Below are positions 1 through 9,251 of a stretch of 64,000 bases of DNA, piece after piece. The DNA is from JAPHSX01 sp041554195 (GTDB taxonomy: Bacteria; Pseudomonadota; Gammaproteobacteria; Thiohalomonadales; Thiohalomonadaceae): assembly GCA_041554195.1 (NCBI GenBank), contig JBFFMJ010000004.1:251089-315088 (forward strand), written 5' to 3'. Position 1 is the first letter of the stretch; every line of letters begins with the position of its first letter. The notes under the pieces are model-generated. The model was given only the letters and a program-made list of their open reading frames with translations, had not been told where the DNA came from and ran no database searches. The translations under genes and the position numbers were made by a program.

Positions 1-1750
1 GGTGTGGCTTCTTCTCTTTGCCCTTGGGCGGGGCCTTGCGTTTAAAGCCGGTACGGTCACCGCCGCCGCCAACCCCCAACTGCTTGGAGAGGTTGAGCTT
101 CTGCCCGCCGACGCGGACATTTTTCAGGTGGTTGAGGATGTCTGCGGGCAGTCCCTCAGGCAGGTCGACCAGGCTGTAGTCGTCAAAGATCTTGATGCGA
201 CCGATATTGCGGCTCTCCAGGTTGGCCTCGTTGGCGATGGCACCGACGATATTGCCGGGCTGTACGTCGTTGTTGCGACCGACATCCAGACGGTAGGTCT
301 CCATCCCCTCGTCACCGCCGCGGAAGGGTTTTCCCTTGCTCTTAAAGTCGCCGCGATCCTTGAAATCACCCCGATCTTTTTTGAATCGTTCCTCGTGCTG
401 CGGGCGCGCCTGACGCTGCTCCTTGCTTAGCAGCAGCGGGGTATTACCCTGAACCATCTTCGCCAGTGCCGCCGCGATCTCGATGGCGGGCACGTTGTGT
501 TCCTGCTCGTACTGCTCTACCAGCTGATGGTAAAACTCCAGACCATCCTCGGCACCGATGGTGTCGGTGATACGCTGTTTGAAGTTGGCGACGCGTATGT
601 CGTTGATCACCTCGGTGGTGGGGAGCTGCATCTCTTCGATCTTCTGGCGGGTCGCCTTTTCGATGGAGAAGAGCATGCGCTTTTCACGCGGTGCGATGAA
701 GAGAATGGCGTCACCATTGCGCCCGGCACGACCGGTGCGACCGATGCGGTGCACGTAGGATTCGGTGTCGTGCGGCACATCATAGTTGATGACATGGCTG
801 ATACGCGGCACGTCGAGACCACGGGCCACCACGTCGGTGGCGACGATGATGTCGAGCTTGCCCGACTTGAGGGCATTGACCGTCTTCTCACGCATCGCCT
901 GCGGGATGTCACCGTTGAGCGCGGCCGAGGCATAACCGCGCGCCTGCAGCTTGTCGGAGAGCTCCTCGGTGGCGATCTTGGTGCGCACGAAGATGATGAT
1001 GCCATCGAACTCCTCGGCCTCCAGGATACGGGTCAGGGCGTCGAGCTTGTGCAGGCCGCTGACGAACCAGTAGCGCTGGCGGATGGTCTCGGCGGTGGTG
1101 GTCTTGAGCTTGATGCTGACGATCGCCGGGTCATTCAGGTATTTCTTGGTGATGCGGCGGATCTGATCAGGCATCGTGGCCGAAAACAGTGCGATCTGGC
1201 GCTCGGCTGGTGTCTGCTCCAGTACCCACTCCACATCATCGATGAAGCCCATGCGCAACATCTCGTCGGCCTCGTCCAGCACCAGGGCCTGCAGACCGTC
1301 GAGCTTGAGGGTACCACGGCGCATGTGGTCCATCACCCGTCCCGGGGTGCCAACAATCACGTGTACACCGCGTTTCAGCTGCTTGAGTTGTGGCTGGAAG
1401 TCCTGACCGCCGTAGATCGGCATCACGCGCATGCCTTGCATGTGGTGGGCGTAGCGCTGGAACGCCTCGGCCACCTGAATCGCCAGCTCGCGGGTGGGGG
1501 CGAGTACCAGTACCTGCGGTATGTTCTTGCTGAGATCGATGCGCGAGAGGATCGGCAGGGCAAAGGCGGCGGTCTTACCGGTGCCGGTCTGTGCCTGGCC
1601 GAGTACGTCGCGACCTTCGAGCAGGGGCGGAATGGTTTCGGCCTGAATCGCCGAGGGGGTTTCATAGCCCACATCTTTGAGGGCCTGAAGAATAGGGTCG
1701 CTAAGACCCAGTTCGCTAAAAGCGGGGACTGCTGGTGTATCTGCGGACAT
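1..1750 (-). CDS. deaD: DEAD-box ATP-dependent RNA helicase DeaD/CsdA (3' end beyond window)
   Basis: ATP-dependent RNA unwinding in ribosome assembly, mRNA decay and cold adaptation. Reading the minus strand from the ATG at 1750 gives about 583 codons without a stop to the left edge, so the C-terminus is missing. Visible in order: Q-motif (near residue 35), motif I AQTGTGKT, motif Ia APTRELA, TPGR, the DEAD box in VLDEADEML, SAT motif (LFSATM), and the C-terminal helicase motifs ARGLDVPRISHV and HRIGRTGRAGR. A charged basic/RGG-like linker follows, then the start of a DbpA-type RNA-binding domain (LDVGRNNDVQPGNIVGAI). That domain and the length point to DeaD rather than RhlE or RhlB. It is transcribed divergently from tadA. 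Long open frames on the opposite strand are shadows of this GC-rich gene. Confidence 0.95.
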   Translation of the reverse strand, partial: MSADTPAVPAFSELGLSDPILQALKDVGYETPSAIQAETIPPLLEGRDVLGQAQTGTGKTAAFALPILSRIDLSKNIPQVLVLAPTRELAIQVAEAFQRYAHHMQGMRVMPIYGGQDFQPQLKQLKRGVHVIVGTPGRVMDHMRRGTLKLDGLQALVLDEADEMLRMGFIDDVEWVLEQTPAERQIALFSATMPDQIRRITKKYLNDPAIVSIKLKTTTAETIRQRYWFVSGLHKLDALTRILEAEEFDGIIIFVRTKIATEELSDKLQARGYASAALNGDIPQAMREKTVNALKSGKLDIIVATDVVARGLDVPRISHVINYDVPHDTESYVHRIGRTGRAGRNGDAILFIAPREKRMLFSIEKATRQKIEEMQLPTTEVINDIRVANFKQRITDTIGAEDGLEFYHQLVEQYEQEHNVPAIEIAAALAKMVQGNTPLLLSKEQRQARPQHEERFKKDRGDFKDRGDFKSKGKPFRGGDEGMETYRLDVGRNNDVQPGNIVGAIANEANLESRNIGRIKIFDDYSLVDLPEGLPADILNHLKNVRVGGQKLNLSKQLGVGGGGDRTGFKRKAPPKGKEKKPH

Positions 1751-1939
1751 GGAGTGTTCCTGAAAAGCCGGGGTGGTGACAGCCTTGGCAGGCTGTTAAT
1801 TCTGGGGAGGCCCAGTGGGATACAGTCCGCGTATGGATATCGTGATTGCGTCAATTATAGCACGTTTATGGGGTTTTTAGATTGAATATTCAAATAAACT
1901 TATATACTCATTTCCCATCTGCTGTGATTCAATAGTGCC

Positions 1940-2404
1940 ATGAGCATTGAACTTGAGTCCCCCGATATCCACTGGATGCGCCGTGCGCTGGAGCTGGCCA
2001 CCCTGGCTGCCCGCGAGGGCGAGGTGCCGGTGGGGGCGGTGCTGGTGAAGGATGGAGAGTTGATCGCCGAGGGGCGCAACCGCCCGATTGCCGACCACGA
2101 CCCCACCGCCCATGCGGAGATCCAGTTGCTGCGCGCGGCGGGCAAGGCGATGCAGAACTACCGCCTCTCCGGCACCACCCTCTATGTGACGCTGGAGCCC
2201 TGTCCGATGTGCGCCGGGGCGATTGTGCATGCCCGTGTCGGGCGGGTGGTCTTCGCCGCCACCGATCCCAGGACCGGGGCTGCCGGCTCCATCTATAACA
2301 TCCTGCAAAGCAATGAGCTTAATCACCGTTGTGAGGTGGAGGGGGGAGTACTTGCCGAGGAGAGTGCCAGCCTGCTTCGTCATTTCTTTCGTTCGCGCCG
2401 CTGA
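1940..2404 (+). CDS. tadA: tRNA-specific adenosine deaminase TadA
   Basis: Deaminates adenosine 34 to inosine in the anticodon of tRNA-Arg(ACG), in the cytoplasm. The 154-residue protein has the cytidine-deaminase fold signatures: HAE at 58-60 (zinc ligand H58, proton-shuttle E60) and PCPMC at 87-91 (zinc ligands C88 and C91). The length is usual for bacterial TadA. It starts at ATG 1940 and is divergent from deaD, with about 190 bp between the starts for both promoters. Confidence 0.96.
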   Translation: MSIELESPDIHWMRRALELATLAAREGEVPVGAVLVKDGELIAEGRNRPIADHDPTAHAEIQLLRAAGKAMQNYRLSGTTLYVTLEPCPMCAGAIVHARVGRVVFAATDPRTGAAGSIYNILQSNELNHRCEVEGGVLAEESASLLRHFFRSRR

Positions 2405-2508
2405 TCTTCCCTGTAGTCGACAACTCGTTATTCTCAGGGAATACCCGACTACCTCACTACCCCATTCACAGCTATGCTTGGGAAAATGATTAACGAGGTG
2501 TTATTCCT

Positions 2509-3468
2509 ATGTTGTGGCTGCGAACGCTCTTCCTTTTCTTACTGACATCCCTCTCTATTCAAGCGGTGCAGGCCGTGGACTATCCCCCCTCTGAGGTAGA
2601 AATGAAGCTGGTGCAGGTGGCACCGCACAGCTACTACGTGCAGGGTATGGCGGGCACGGCGATCGAGAACGAAGGCTTTATCTCCAACGCCGGGGTAGTG
2701 ATCACCGATGCCGGGGTGGTGGTGATCGATGCCCTGGGCAGCCCGTCGCTGGCGCAGAAGTTGATGCAGCAGATCCGCAAGGTCACTGACAAGCCTGTGG
2801 TGAAGCTGATCGTCACCCACTATCACGCCGACCACGTGTTCGGTCTGCAATATTTCAAGGAGCTGGGCGCTGAGATCATTGCGCCATCCGGGGCGGAAAA
2901 ATATCTGCAGTCCGATGCGGCCAAGGAGCGTCTGGAGGAGCGTCGCTTCTCGCTGGAGCCCTGGGTCAACGAGGATACCCATCTGGTGTGGCCGGATCGC
3001 TACGTAGATTCATCATTGGAGTTGATGGTTGGCGGAGTGACATTCCGCATGACGGTGATCGGTGATGCCCATTCGGATGCGGATATGACGGTCTATGTGG
3101 AGAATGACAGGGTGCTCTACTCCGGCGATGTGATCTTCGAGGGACGCGTGCCCTTCCTTGGCAGTGCCAACACCAAACTGTGGCTCAAGGTGCTGGATGA
3201 GATGAACAGCACTGAGCTGGCTGCGCTGGTATCGGGCCATGGGGCTTATCAGAAGGCCCCGGTGAAGGCCGTTGGCCTGACCCACCGTTATCTCTCCTAC
3301 CTGCGTGAAACCATGGGTGCAGCGGTGGAGGAGTTGATGCCCTTCGATGAGGTTTATAGCGAGACCGACTGGTCGGAATTTGAGAAGTTGCCGGCCTTCG
3401 AGGCGGCGCATCGACGTAATGCCTATCAGGTCTATCTGTCGATGGAGAAGGAGCTGTTGGCTGAATAG
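2509..3468 (+). CDS. Exported metallo-beta-lactamase-fold hydrolase
   Basis: A predicted periplasmic zinc hydrolase of 319 residues. Residues 1-22 look like a Sec signal peptide (hydrophobic LFLFLLTSLSIQAVQA). The MBL metal motif THYHADH lies at 103-109; other likely ligands are H188 (GDAHSDAD), D207 (SGDVIF) and H244 (VSGHG). The layout resembles the SoxH / quinoprotein-relay group of exported MBL proteins, but the sequence alone does not fix a substrate. A good RBS-like AACGAGG precedes the ATG. It is a single gene downstream of tadA, facing the lipoprotein gene at 3537. Confidence 0.8.
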   Translation: MLWLRTLFLFLLTSLSIQAVQAVDYPPSEVEMKLVQVAPHSYYVQGMAGTAIENEGFISNAGVVITDAGVVVIDALGSPSLAQKLMQQIRKVTDKPVVKLIVTHYHADHVFGLQYFKELGAEIIAPSGAEKYLQSDAAKERLEERRFSLEPWVNEDTHLVWPDRYVDSSLELMVGGVTFRMTVIGDAHSDADMTVYVENDRVLYSGDVIFEGRVPFLGSANTKLWLKVLDEMNSTELAALVSGHGAYQKAPVKAVGLTHRYLSYLRETMGAAVEELMPFDEVYSETDWSEFEKLPAFEAAHRRNAYQVYLSMEKELLAE

Positions 3469-3536
3469 ATGGGCGCATCGGGTGAGGTTGCGAGCTGAGG
3501 CCCCGAATGGAGCCTCACACTGGTAGTACATCTATG

Positions 3537-4295
3537 TTAAGCGTCACCCTTCATCTTTTTCTCGAAGTTGTCCATTACCTTTACCATGCCACTTTCAGCA
3601 GCCTCTATCAGCAACGGTTCAAGCTCCTTAAAGTTTGCAGAACTGGCGATAACACCAATATAGTCTTTTGACTCCTGTTCTACCGTATCGCGCCAGATTG
3701 TTTTACCGTTGCGGTCAAATGCCGTGACATTGATCATTACATAGGCTCGCTGTTTACCCGCCTCGATAAACCCAAGGTTAAAGCCGGCTGTGCCATAGCT
3801 GTAGTTGATGACAACAGAAATCGCGCCATCCACTCCCATGGATTTGATGGCCTCTGCATACTTTTTCTCACCGTCAAAATATTTGTAGCCCTTGGCAAGG
3901 TGGTATGAAAAGCTGAGGAAGCTGGGTGGCTCATCGGATTTGAGTTTCTTATACGCCTTGTTTCTATGGAGTTTTTTTCCGGAAACCAGTTTGAAACGCG
4001 GGTTTTTGCTGAGAAGTTTAACTGCCTTTGGATATGTTTTTTTAAAAATATCATTGGAATCTTCACTAAAGCCCGAGTCTGCTGTTGCTGACTTAAAGAG
4101 TCCCGCCAGGGAGCTATTTCTGGAGCCCGATTTGTTGCTAATGGTTTCAGGAGCCATGATGGTAAAGAGGGCGTATTGCTTCTTTCCGTCAAATGACTCT
4201 TTCTTGACAACACTAGATGGTGTGATCAGACAGCCCTGCAGCATGAGCACTGTCGCAGTGATGATACTGATAAAGAGCGTTTTTGTTATTTGCAT
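3537..4295 (-). CDS. Putative lipoprotein of unknown function
   Basis: A 252-residue protein I do not recognise as a named family. The start is set at ATG 4295, preceded by GGAAGGAAA, rather than an upstream in-frame codon. This start gives a signal peptide ending in a lipobox (VLMLQGC), so lipidation at that Cys is likely. Residues about 30-110 are Ser/Lys rich; the rest looks globular with alternating hydrophobic strands (YVMINVTAFDRNGKTIW), like periplasmic or outer-membrane lipoproteins. Base composition is clearly more AT-rich than the flanking genes, which suggests foreign origin. No close operon partner: mltF begins on the same strand just upstream, after an 84-bp gap. Confidence 0.7.
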   Translation of the reverse strand: MQITKTLFISIITATVLMLQGCLITPSSVVKKESFDGKKQYALFTIMAPETISNKSGSRNSSLAGLFKSATADSGFSEDSNDIFKKTYPKAVKLLSKNPRFKLVSGKKLHRNKAYKKLKSDEPPSFLSFSYHLAKGYKYFDGEKKYAEAIKSMGVDGAISVVINYSYGTAGFNLGFIEAGKQRAYVMINVTAFDRNGKTIWRDTVEQESKDYIGVIASSANFKELEPLLIEAAESGMVKVMDNFEKKMKGDA

Positions 4296-4379
4296 CGTTT
4301 CCTTCCTTTGATAACCTTTTTTAATGAAAGGACATTCTGTACGAATAATGATTGTGAGTAATGTGCGTTCGGTCACAGA

Positions 4380-5774
4380 TTACAGCGCTGGACTGTCGAT
4401 GCTCATCGCCTTGGGCGGCGGGGTGAAACTGGGTTTATCCTTCTCCATCTGCCAGCTGAGGATGGCGTAGTAGCTACGGATATTCTCCACATAGTGCACC
4501 GCCTCATTGCCACGGGCATAACCGTGTTTGGTCTTTTTATACCACTTGCGTTTGCGAAGTAGCGGCAGGTTCTCTTTCACATCCTTCCAGCTGTCGGGGT
4601 TGCCACCGCGCTGCTGGGTGATCTTGCGTGCATCCTCCAGGTGGGCGTAGCCGATGTTATAGGCGGCCAGCGCCAGCCAGCTGCGATCCGGTTCCTGAAT
4701 CCGCTCGGGGATCTTTTGCATTAATTTACTTAAATAAAACGCGCCGCCACGGATACTCTCCACGGGGTCGCTACGCTCATCGACGCCGATTTCACTGGCG
4801 GTGACCTTGGTCAGCATCATGATGCCCTTTACCCCGGTGGGTGAGACCGCGTCAGGGTTCCAGTGCGACTCCTGGTAGGCGGCTGAGGCGAGTAGTACCC
4901 AGTCGATATCGAACTCCCTGGCTGCGTACTCGAACAGGTGCCGGTATTGCGGAAGACGCTGCTGGATATGTTGCTGAAAGGTGCGGGTACCGACGTAGTC
5001 GAACTTCTCCAGGTTGCCGTAGTAGCGTTCGATAAGTTTTGCCAGTTCGCCGTTTTCACGAATGGTGTTGAAGTAGTCACTGGCGGCATTGAACAGGGAC
5101 TCATCCTTGAACTTGGGGAAGGCCCAGGCGAGGGGTTCCGGTTCACTGATATCGAAGGCGACGCGCAGCTCGGGATAGTAGCGCTGGTTCATTAATACTT
5201 CGTTGGAGTCGGCCACGGTGTAGTCGATGAGGCGCTCCCACACCAGGGTAATAAGCTCTTCGCTCTCGGCCTCGCTGTTTTCATTCCAGCTCAGGTCATG
5301 GTGTTCGGTATGCAGGGCATGCAGACGCTCTTCGTGGCTGCTGCCGGCGACGATCTCCAGGGTGCCGTTAAGCTGGTCGAGCCCCTTCGGTTTTTTGGTG
5401 CCGGTACGGTAGATCAGTTGCTGGGTGATCTGCTGATAGGGGGGGGTGAAGCGTGCCCATAACTGACGGGGAGGGGTCACGGTGAGACCCGCGGCGGCAA
5501 AGTCGGCCTCGCCCTCGGCCAGCCTCGACAGTACCTCCCCTACGTTGCCTGCCACCTCCATGCGCAACTCCACGCCAAGCTGTTTGGCAAAGCCGCGTGC
5601 CAGGTCGTACTCCAGTCCCAGTGGCCCCTGCGGCCCCTCGTAATAGGTGGAGGCGGCATTGCGGGTGAGTACCACCAGCTCCTTCTGTTTAAGTACCCGC
5701 TGCAATTCATTTTGTGGCTGGCTACAGCCACTGAGCAGGGTGAGTAGAAGGAGGGTGAATAGCACTTTCGGCAT
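4380..5774 (-). CDS. mltF: Membrane-bound lytic murein transglycosylase F
   Basis: Cleaves the beta-1,4 MurNAc-GlcNAc bond of peptidoglycan from the outer membrane. The protein begins with a lipoprotein signal (LLLTLLSGC), then an SBP_bac_3 regulatory domain (about residues 30-265) and a C-terminal lysozyme-like SLT domain carrying the catalytic Glu in AAYQESHWNPDA, GVKGIMMLT and AAYNIGYAHL. Two starts are possible: TTG at 5789 with AGGA only two bases away, or ATG at 5774, chosen here; both keep the signal peptide. The gene lies just downstream of lpxH on the same strand. Confidence 0.93.
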   Translation of the reverse strand: MPKVLFTLLLLTLLSGCSQPQNELQRVLKQKELVVLTRNAASTYYEGPQGPLGLEYDLARGFAKQLGVELRMEVAGNVGEVLSRLAEGEADFAAAGLTVTPPRQLWARFTPPYQQITQQLIYRTGTKKPKGLDQLNGTLEIVAGSSHEERLHALHTEHHDLSWNENSEAESEELITLVWERLIDYTVADSNEVLMNQRYYPELRVAFDISEPEPLAWAFPKFKDESLFNAASDYFNTIRENGELAKLIERYYGNLEKFDYVGTRTFQQHIQQRLPQYRHLFEYAAREFDIDWVLLASAAYQESHWNPDAVSPTGVKGIMMLTKVTASEIGVDERSDPVESIRGGAFYLSKLMQKIPERIQEPDRSWLALAAYNIGYAHLEDARKITQQRGGNPDSWKDVKENLPLLRKRKWYKKTKHGYARGNEAVHYVENIRSYYAILSWQMEKDKPSFTPPPKAMSIDSPAL

Positions 5775-5819
5775 GTGGAAGATGTGCAAGGTCCTTTTAT
5801 CGCTGATCCCGAAGGAAGC

Positions 5820-6524
5820 CTATAGCGCCTGCAAGTGACAGCCGCTGCTATCGCAGCGCAGCACGCTGCCCTGTTGATACCAGTCGCCCAGCACGCAACG
5901 CTCAATAGCGCCATCGTGATGAATCGCCGGACGGTGGGTGTGGCCGTGAATGATGCGGCTGATGCCATAGCGCTCTACGTACTGCTGTACCGTATCGGCA
6001 TTAACATCCATGATCGCCTCATCCTTCTCGCCGGTCTCTTTTTTACTGCGTTGGCGTAGCGACTGGGCGAAGGCGATGCGCTCCTCAACACCCTTGGCCA
6101 GGAACGCTTTTATCCACTCCGGCTGGCGCAGCATCCTGCGCATCTCCTGATAGGGGGTGTCGTCGGAGCAGAGCAGGTCGCCGTGCATCAGCAGGGTCGG
6201 GGTGCCGTAGAGGTTAAGAACGAAGGGGTCGTCGAGCAGGGTGGCGCCGCTCAGTTCGGCAAAGCGTTTGCCGAGGAGAAAATCACGATTGCCATGCATC
6301 ACATAGAGGGCCGTACCGCCGTCGCTCAGGCGGCGCATCGCATCGAGGATCGCCTGTGCCTCGGGGGCGATAACATCATCACCCAGCCAAGCCTCGAACA
6401 GGTCGCCAAGGATATAGAGCGCCTCGGCCTGTGGTGCCTGTTCGAGAAGAAATTGGAGGAACAGCCCGCCGATGGCGGGCCGCTCGCTGCTCAGATGAAG
6501 GTCTGAGATAAAGAGGATAGACAT
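5820..6524 (-). CDS. lpxH: UDP-2,3-diacylglucosamine diphosphatase LpxH
   Basis: Hydrolyses UDP-2,3-diacylglucosamine to lipid X and UMP in lipid A synthesis, at the inner membrane. The 234-residue calcineurin-like fold shows all metal motifs: SDLHL near the N-terminus, GDLFEAWLGDD, HGNRDFLLG, MHGDLLCSDD and the terminal HGHTHRP. Length matches E. coli LpxH. It follows ppiB on the same strand with a 6-bp gap, so the run ppiA-ppiB-lpxH-mltF is probably one operon; ppiB-lpxH adjacency is common in Gammaproteobacteria. Confidence 0.95.
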   Translation of the reverse strand: MSILFISDLHLSSERPAIGGLFLQFLLEQAPQAEALYILGDLFEAWLGDDVIAPEAQAILDAMRRLSDGGTALYVMHGNRDFLLGKRFAELSGATLLDDPFVLNLYGTPTLLMHGDLLCSDDTPYQEMRRMLRQPEWIKAFLAKGVEERIAFAQSLRQRSKKETGEKDEAIMDVNADTVQQYVERYGISRIIHGHTHRPAIHHDGAIERCVLGDWYQQGSVLRCDSSGCHLQAL

Positions 6525-6530
6525 CGAGGC

Positions 6531-7025
6531 TTATGCGTCCTCTTCGATGACCACGCTTTCGATCACCACATCCTCTGCCGGTACATCCTGATGGTAGCCG
6601 CTGTTGCCGGTCTGCACGCCCTTGATCTTGTCGACCACGTCCATCCCGTCGACTACGCGACCGAACACGCAGTAACCCCAGCCGTCCTGCCCCGGGTAGT
6701 TGAGGAAGCCGTTGTCGCTGACGTTAATGAAGAACTGCGAGGAGGCCGAGTGGGGCTCGTTGGTGCGGGCCATGGCGATGGTGCCGCGGTCGTTCTTCAG
6801 GCCGTTGTCTGCCTCGTTCTTGATTGAATCGCGGGGCTGCTTCTCCACCATGCCGGGCATCATGCCGCCGCCCTGGATCATAAAGCCGTTGATCACGCGG
6901 TGGAAGATGGTGCCGTCGTAGAAGCCGTCTTTGACATACTGCTCGAAGTTCGCGGCACTCACGGGGGCCTTGTCGTGATCCAGCGCCAGGGTGATGGTGC
7001 CGTAGTTGGTGGTCATTTTAATCAT
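6531..7025 (-). CDS. ppiB: Peptidyl-prolyl cis-trans isomerase B (cytoplasmic cyclophilin)
   Basis: Cyclophilin-type prolyl isomerase of 164 residues without a signal peptide, so cytoplasmic. Catalytic and binding residues are visible in FHRVINGFMIQGGG (Arg and Gln), IAMAR and SASSQFFINV. Its ATG overlaps the stop of the exported paralogue upstream by 4 bp (ATGA), indicating translational coupling. Confidence 0.94.
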   Translation of the reverse strand: MIKMTTNYGTITLALDHDKAPVSAANFEQYVKDGFYDGTIFHRVINGFMIQGGGMMPGMVEKQPRDSIKNEADNGLKNDRGTIAMARTNEPHSASSQFFINVSDNGFLNYPGQDGWGYCVFGRVVDGMDVVDKIKGVQTGNSGYHQDVPAEDVVIESVVIEEDA

Positions 7026-7630
7026 TGCTGCGCTCCTGAGGGTTGTTCAGCGGTGGTGGTTTGTCGAGTCGCCTTGAGGATAGTGATGGTCTCTTTGGGG
7101 ACGTTGGCGTATGGGCCGACGTTGGTCGTTGTGACGTCCTTGATCGCCTTGACGATCTCCATACCCTTGACCACGCGGCCGAATACCGCATAGCCCCAGG
7201 CGCGCGGGGTCTTCTCGCGAAAGTCGAGGGAGGTGTTGTTAGCGACATTAATAAAGAACTGGGCGGTGGCCGAGTGGGGGTCGCTGGTGCGTGCCATGGC
7301 GATGGTGCCGATGGTGTTACGGAGCATGTTATCGGCCTCGTTGGCGATGGGGCCACGGGTCTCTTTTTGCTCCATATCGGCGGTAAAACCACCGCCTTGA
7401 ATCATGAAGTTGCTGATCACGCGGTGAAAGATGGTGCCATCGTAAAAGCCATCGTCCACATATTGCAGGAAGTTGGCCACGGTCTTGGGGGCCTTTTGCT
7501 GATTGAGTTCAATGACGATGTCGCCCATGCTGGTCTGCATAAGCACGCGTGGTTGGGTCTCGTCGGCGGCGCTTTGAGCGGCCAGGCCCAGCAACAGCAG
7601 GCCGACGAGGGAGGAGAACAGGGATTTCAT
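7022..7630 (-). CDS. ppiA: Exported peptidyl-prolyl cis-trans isomerase (PpiA-like)
   Basis: A 202-residue cyclophilin with an N-terminal signal peptide (LLGLLLLGLAAQSAA), so it should fold proteins in the periplasm. It keeps FHRVISNFMIQGGG and SATAQFFINV. It is first in the ppiA-ppiB-lpxH-mltF series and overlaps ppiB by ATGA; the two look like a tandem duplication with one copy exported. The divergent cysS leaves about 200 bp for promoters. Confidence 0.9.
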   Translation of the reverse strand: MKSLFSSLVGLLLLGLAAQSAADETQPRVLMQTSMGDIVIELNQQKAPKTVANFLQYVDDGFYDGTIFHRVISNFMIQGGGFTADMEQKETRGPIANEADNMLRNTIGTIAMARTSDPHSATAQFFINVANNTSLDFREKTPRAWGYAVFGRVVKGMEIVKAIKDVTTTNVGPYANVPKETITILKATRQTTTAEQPSGAQQ

Positions 7631-7836
7631 GGCGGTTCCTCAGTATTGGCAAAGCGGCAATGATATAGGCTCTGCCCTCAAGGTTAAAGGGAGAGGTGTG
7701 AGGTTCTGCATCGGCCATGGAGGGGAGCCGGCCAGGGCGCCTGGCGGACAGGCAGTGCGACAGGGGTTTTGTTGTCAGGCGCGGTTTCGGCTACCATGCG
7801 CCGCTAGCCTAATCGTCTGTAACGGAAAGAAAATAG

Positions 7837-9237
7837 ATGGCCTACCCGCACCAACTCAAGGTTCACAACAACCTCAGCAAGCAGCTTGAGCCCTTTACCC
7901 CTATCGACCCGGCCAATGTGCGGATGTATGTCTGCGGCATGACCGTCTACGACTACTGCCACATCGGTCATGCTCGGGTGCTGGTGGTGTTTGATGTGAT
8001 CCAGCGCTACCTGCGCCGTATCTATGGCGACAGGGCGGTCACCTACATCCGCAATATCACCGATATCGATGACAAGATCATCGCCCGCGCCAATGAGAAC
8101 GGCGAGGACTTTAACGACCTCACCGGCCGTTTTATCGACGCGATGCACGAGGATGCCGACCTGATGGGGGTCGAGCGTCCCGACGATGAGCCGCGCGCCA
8201 CCCTGCACATGGATGAGATCCTGGCGATGATCGGCAAGCTCATCGACAACGGTTACGCCTATGCCGCCGCCAATGGCGATGTCTATTACGACGTCTCCAA
8301 ATTTGAGGGCTACGGCAAGCTCTCCGGTAAGAACCCCGATGACCTGCGCGCCGGTGAGCGGGTGGCGGTGGATGAGGCGAAGGACGACCCGCTGGATTTT
8401 GTGTTGTGGAAGGCGGTCAAGCCGGGCGAGCCCTACTGGGAGTCGCCGTGGGGCAATGGTCGACCCGGCTGGCACATCGAGTGCTCGGCGATGTCGACCC
8501 ATGCATTGGGCAACCACTTCGATATTCACGGCGGCGGACTGGATCTGCAGTTTCCGCACCACGAGAACGAGATCGCCCAGTCCGAGGGGGCCTGCGGCTG
8601 TAACTTCGTCAACTACTGGCTGCACAACGGCTTTGTGCGGGTGGATAACGAAAAGATGTCTAAATCCCTGGGCAACTTCTTCACTATCCGCGAGGTGCTC
8701 AAGCAGTACGACGCCGAGGTGATCCGCTATTTTATCTTAAGCTCCCACTACCGCAGCCCGCTCAACTATTCGGATCAACACCTGGACAACGCCAAGAGTG
8801 CGCTGACCACGCTCTACACCGCGCTACGTGATGTGGAGGTGGGCAGCGCCCCTGAGGGCGAGCTGAGCGAGCGCTTCTTTAAGGCGATGGATGATGACTT
8901 TAACTCCGCCGAGGCGCTGGCAGTGCTGTTCGAGTTGGCCCGCGAGGTCAATCGTATTAAGGCGCAGGGTGGGGATGCCGCCGCTGTCGCCGCCGAGCTG
9001 AAAACCCTGGCGGGGATGCTGGGGCTGTTGCAGCGCGACCCGGAGGCCTTTCTCAAGGGTGGCGTGGGCAGCGCTGATGGCCCGGATGATGCGGCCATCG
9101 ATGCCCTGGTGGCGGCGCGAGTGGAGGCCAAGGCGAATAAAGAGTGGGCCGAGGCCGACCGCATTCGCGATGAGTTAAAGGCGCTGGGCATTGTGCTTGA
9201 AGACAGTGCTGGTGCTACCTCCTGGCGTCGCGATTAA
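7837..9237 (+). CDS. cysS: Cysteinyl-tRNA synthetase
   Basis: Class I aminoacyl-tRNA synthetase charging tRNA-Cys. The 466-residue protein has YVCGMTVYDYCHIGHAR near residue 30 (zinc Cys and the HIGH motif), GWHIECSAMS, the zinc-binding HHENEIAQSE segment and KMSKSLGN. The C-terminal DALR/anticodon region ends with the usual EWAEADRIRDEL. Length is typical. Confidence 0.97.
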   Translation: MAYPHQLKVHNNLSKQLEPFTPIDPANVRMYVCGMTVYDYCHIGHARVLVVFDVIQRYLRRIYGDRAVTYIRNITDIDDKIIARANENGEDFNDLTGRFIDAMHEDADLMGVERPDDEPRATLHMDEILAMIGKLIDNGYAYAAANGDVYYDVSKFEGYGKLSGKNPDDLRAGERVAVDEAKDDPLDFVLWKAVKPGEPYWESPWGNGRPGWHIECSAMSTHALGNHFDIHGGGLDLQFPHHENEIAQSEGACGCNFVNYWLHNGFVRVDNEKMSKSLGNFFTIREVLKQYDAEVIRYFILSSHYRSPLNYSDQHLDNAKSALTTLYTALRDVEVGSAPEGELSERFFKAMDDDFNSAEALAVLFELAREVNRIKAQGGDAAAVAAELKTLAGMLGLLQRDPEAFLKGGVGSADGPDDAAIDALVAARVEAKANKEWAEADRIRDELKALGIVLEDSAGATSWRRD

Positions 9238-9251
9238 GGGAGGGTGTCGAG

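Noticed and set aside
497..1885. Plus-strand open frame of 462 codons opposite deaD
   Set aside because: It is antisense to the DEAD-box helicase, whose motifs are all present on the minus strand; the frame is a GC-rich shadow without family pattern.
7804..8625. Minus-strand open frame of 273 codons opposite cysS
   Set aside because: Fully covered by cysS, which has complete catalytic motifs; the reverse frame is compositional.
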